From Callaeas wilsoni (Eukaryota > Chordata > Aves > Passeriformes > Callaeidae): DNA of 64,000 nt. Position 1 is the first letter of the stretch, and every line of letters starts with the position of its first letter. The stretch spans positions 62,001-126,000 of the forward strand of contig VWPU01011587.1 of NCBI GenBank assembly GCA_013398955.1, in the 5' to 3' direction. The position numbers and the translations under genes are program-made. Of this stretch, positions 61,213-64,000 are shown in pieces. The notes under the pieces were generated by a model. It ran no database searches and had not been told where the DNA came from. It saw only the letters and a program-made list of their open reading frames with translations.

Positions 61213-64000
61213 CACAGGCAGCACAACTGGGATCTCCACAGTTCTGAAAAACCCCACTGAAATTCCCCTTCGTGCTTCTTCCCTGCCAAGGAGGTGACTT
61301 CTCAGGAGGTAGGGTTGATTTAGAAATATTGTTTTCATTAATCGGATGCAATTTGTCAAAACTGGCAATGATTGTATGGTAACGAGAGTCCTTGGAATGT
61401 GCAGTAGTCAGCAGTGTGAAATGGCATTTACCAACAGTAATTACTGTATTTCTATCCCTGTGCTTAGGTAAAGAAAATAGCTGTGACAATAGTTGGCAAA
61501 GCAAGTCCTCATGATAAATTCCATTCCACCAGCAACCCTGTGCTTATTTTGGTTAGTTCTCCTGCCCTTCACTGCACAACACAAGTAAAACCTGCTCTAG
61601 TGTGTGGCAGTTTGTAATTTATCTATCAGAGTTATTTATAGAACACTGGCTCCTGGAGAATTCATGCTCTAGACCCATTTATGTGTTAGAAGAAAGAGAA
61701 TAGGGCTTATTACAAGGCACTTGTTAAGCATTTTTCTTTGCAAAAGTCTTGAGGAAGCTGTTTGCATAGACCTTCCTTTGAAAAGCTAAATGTTTTAGGA
61801 AAATATTAAAGGAAATGTTGCTGTCTGAATGCAAAAAAAGGTGAAGAAAAGGAGATAGCCTAAGCTGTACAGAAATATCTGTTTAAAGAAGAAATGTAAA
61901 TAAATTTCAGAAATCAAGAAATTTTTTCATTTACTGAGAAAATTATTTCAGTTCATTTATTTCAGGTACTTCCATTCCTGCCCAAAGGACCAAGATTCTG
62001 AGCACCCAACTGAAATAAAAGGTCATCCTGGTCAATCAGAATCATGTTTTCATCAGCAAAACTGGTTGTGTGGTGAGGTCTCCTACAGCCATGGCACAGG
62101 GAAAAGTTATGGGGATTGAGGTCTAGTGAGGGACAGGAGCTTTTAGGATTTTCCCCTTTGACAGCGCCTTGTGTTACTCATCCCAATATTCATCTCCTCT
62201 GAAAGAGCTGGAAAAGAAACAAACCTGCTGAACCACACAGGCTGGAAAAACTCTGGTTTTAGACTTCTCATCTCCAGCCACAAGACAAATGAAGAAACTT
62301 GTGTCTCAGTATCCTACAGTGTGATTTATGCCCTGCTCAACACCACCCTGAGTCCAAACTGACCCTGGCAAAACCAGCTCGATGGGAGCCAAAGCCTAAC
62401 CGAGGTGTGAGGTTAATGCTGTACATCCATAAACACTTAAAAATATTGCGTGCAAGAAAGATGAATGAAGGCTGTTAGCTGGACCACGATGGCTGGGGCT
62501 ACACATGGCAGGTTTGAGCACTGTCTCGGTACAGGCTGAAGAGCTGCAGCCTGACAGTCCCACGTTACTCCTCCTAGTACATCAAGCCCACCCAAATATC
62601 AGACATGTTGCCAGCAGCCTCCTTCCCTCTCCTCTGTCTCCAGAGGGCATTGTCAAGAAGTCTTCCTGGCAGCATTTTAAAAGCAGATGAGATCAAGTAT
62701 GCATTTAAGAATAAATATATTTAAAACAACAAGCCCTTAAAACCCATCTGTTGCTGTAGAACATAAATTCAAATACTGCTCATACTCACTTTAACTCAGT
62801 GCTCATGAGAAAAAGAAAAAGAGATGAAGCTATTTGCTGATTTCCTTGACAATATTCATATGATGTGATCCTCCTTGGGACTAAAAAGCTGGCTACTTTT
62901 CATGGCCATGCAGAACAAAGTGGCTCATTTTAAGGCAGGTTCTCCTACAGCCACTGAGCAGGAAAAAGTAAAAGTTTTGAAGACTAGAGGTTGAGGGATA
63001 TTAGGGGGTGAGACCTAAACACTCTACAACTAACAGTGGATGAAGAAGAGACAAAAAGTTGTACTGGGATGGAAGGATGGAACAAAGAAAACTTCCCACA
63101 GAGGGAAACTGGACCTCCTTTAGTGAAAATAACATCCTTTAAATTAGGAGACCCTTTTCCGGTGTCCAGGAGTGGGACAGTGAATTCATGCTATCCTTTC
63201 TCAGCCTTGCTGGAAGAGGCAAGAGGAGTTTTACCTCCCCCAGGTGAGAAGTGGGAAGTGAGTGTGGCCAGCACTACATAAGAAGAACAGGGAAAGGAAC
63301 ATCAACTGCCCCATGGAGCTGGCTGGGAGGCACATAGCTGGCAGTTTGACAATCCAGATTACTTAATTTCAGCAAAGGCTTTTTATCTGTCATCACCACA
63401 GGAGCCTGTGGTTTTTTCCTTTGCTGCAGCTGGAAAAATGGCAGCTGGATTGCAGCTGGCCATCCAGGTAACCTTCCTGTGGTGAGAGAGGGTCAGGAAG
63501 CTTCTCACAGCAAATCAGGCTGGCTTCTCTCTCCTTTACAGCCAGACAAGGAGAGAGGGCCTTGGGGGGGTCCCAGGCTGGATGGGCAGAAACCAAAGCT
63601 CCTTGGTTTGCTTTTGCCTGCCCCCCTCTTGGCTTCCCCACTCCTGGTGACGTTGGAGGCAACTCTGGTGCTGAAGGATTATCTGTTATCAATTTGATGT
63701 GATGCAAGGCTTTCCAGCAGAGCACAAGTGAAGGAATGGAACAGCAATTTAACTGTCTTTTTCTCAGCTAGGTATAAATGAATTTTCATGGGCAGAAGTG
63801 GAGAGGAAAAAGCATTATCTATGCCAAGCACTGGTCTTCAGCTGAAAATCTCAAAAGCCTGACACAAACAATGCTGTTAGACTTTCTTATAAAAGAGTTC
63901 CAAGAATTCTTATAATAGCACATAATACCCCAAATACAGAGTTGCTAGTGACTTTCCTAAAAAGAGACAACTATAACACAAGTGGTACTTGATCAAAAAA
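61213..64000. other. Unique non-coding DNA to the window end
   Basis: No gene, RNA gene or repeat is recognised. Frames at 63393-63725 (minus, 110 codons) and 63479-63697 (plus) overlap each other in a GC-richer patch. Nothing at the right edge suggests a gene being cut by the window. Confidence 0.55.

Noticed and set aside
1..64000. A prokaryotic, viral or organellar system (operons, CRISPR, phage, secretion clusters)
   Set aside because: No long open frames, no operon-like packing and no regular spaced repeats, while CR1 elements mark this as vertebrate nuclear DNA.

Overview
This window looks like nuclear DNA of a vertebrate, most probably a bird. The main evidence is several recognisable CR1 LINE fragments. 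They include copies carrying the CR1 3'-terminal octamer (attcatag attcatag at 45.36 kb; tctatgat at 16.79 kb) and one fragment whose antisense reading gives the C-terminal CR1 reverse-transcriptase motif [11 protein letters not shown]. There is also a GC-rich interspersed repeat at 41.4-42.0 kb that I recognise as common in avian genomes. Low repeat density, AT-richness, CpG scarcity and long unique stretches fit an avian intergenic region or a very large intron. I cannot name the species, chromosome or nearest gene.

I found no protein-coding gene I can support. All open frames are short (the longest is 176 codons), and none resembles a known protein apart from the CR1 remnant. The longest frames fall in GC-richer patches where stop codons are rarer. 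I saw no convincing tRNA, rRNA, snRNA or CRISPR array, nor any bacterial or organellar feature.

Layout: 0-9 kb is unique AT-rich DNA with simple repeats and weak hints of an ancient tRNA-derived SINE (3.45 kb) and of MIR/L2-like sequence (4.43 kb). CR1 fragments follow at 9.04-9.34 kb (minus), 14.42-14.56 kb (minus) and 16.52-16.80 kb (plus). From 16.8 to 31.5 kb is mostly unique, with a MIR/L2-like scrap at 19.1 kb and a strongly pyrimidine-biased 1.2 kb block at 25.1-26.3 kb. A decayed, older CR1-type fragment lies at 31.47-31.72 kb, and similar ones at 52.27-52.46 kb and 60.99-61.21 kb. The LTR-like avian repeat is at 41.44-42.02 kb, followed by an exact 23-bp tandem duplication at 42.43 kb and a young-looking CR1 tail at 45.36 kb. 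The largest low-complexity tract (CAAAA-type) is at 48.01-48.13 kb.

Several stretches (14.58-15.08, 20.68-20.92, 44.59-44.73, 45.75-46.25, 53.34-53.64 and 58.86-59.27 kb) have the texture of conserved non-coding elements: unique AT-rich sequence with many homeodomain-type TAAT cores, and in one case an exact PBX-MEIS/PREP decamer. This is inference from sequence texture; conservation was not measured. I did not find evidence of a novel multi-gene biological system. The most useful leads are the candidate enhancers, the pyrimidine-biased block and the small exact duplications.
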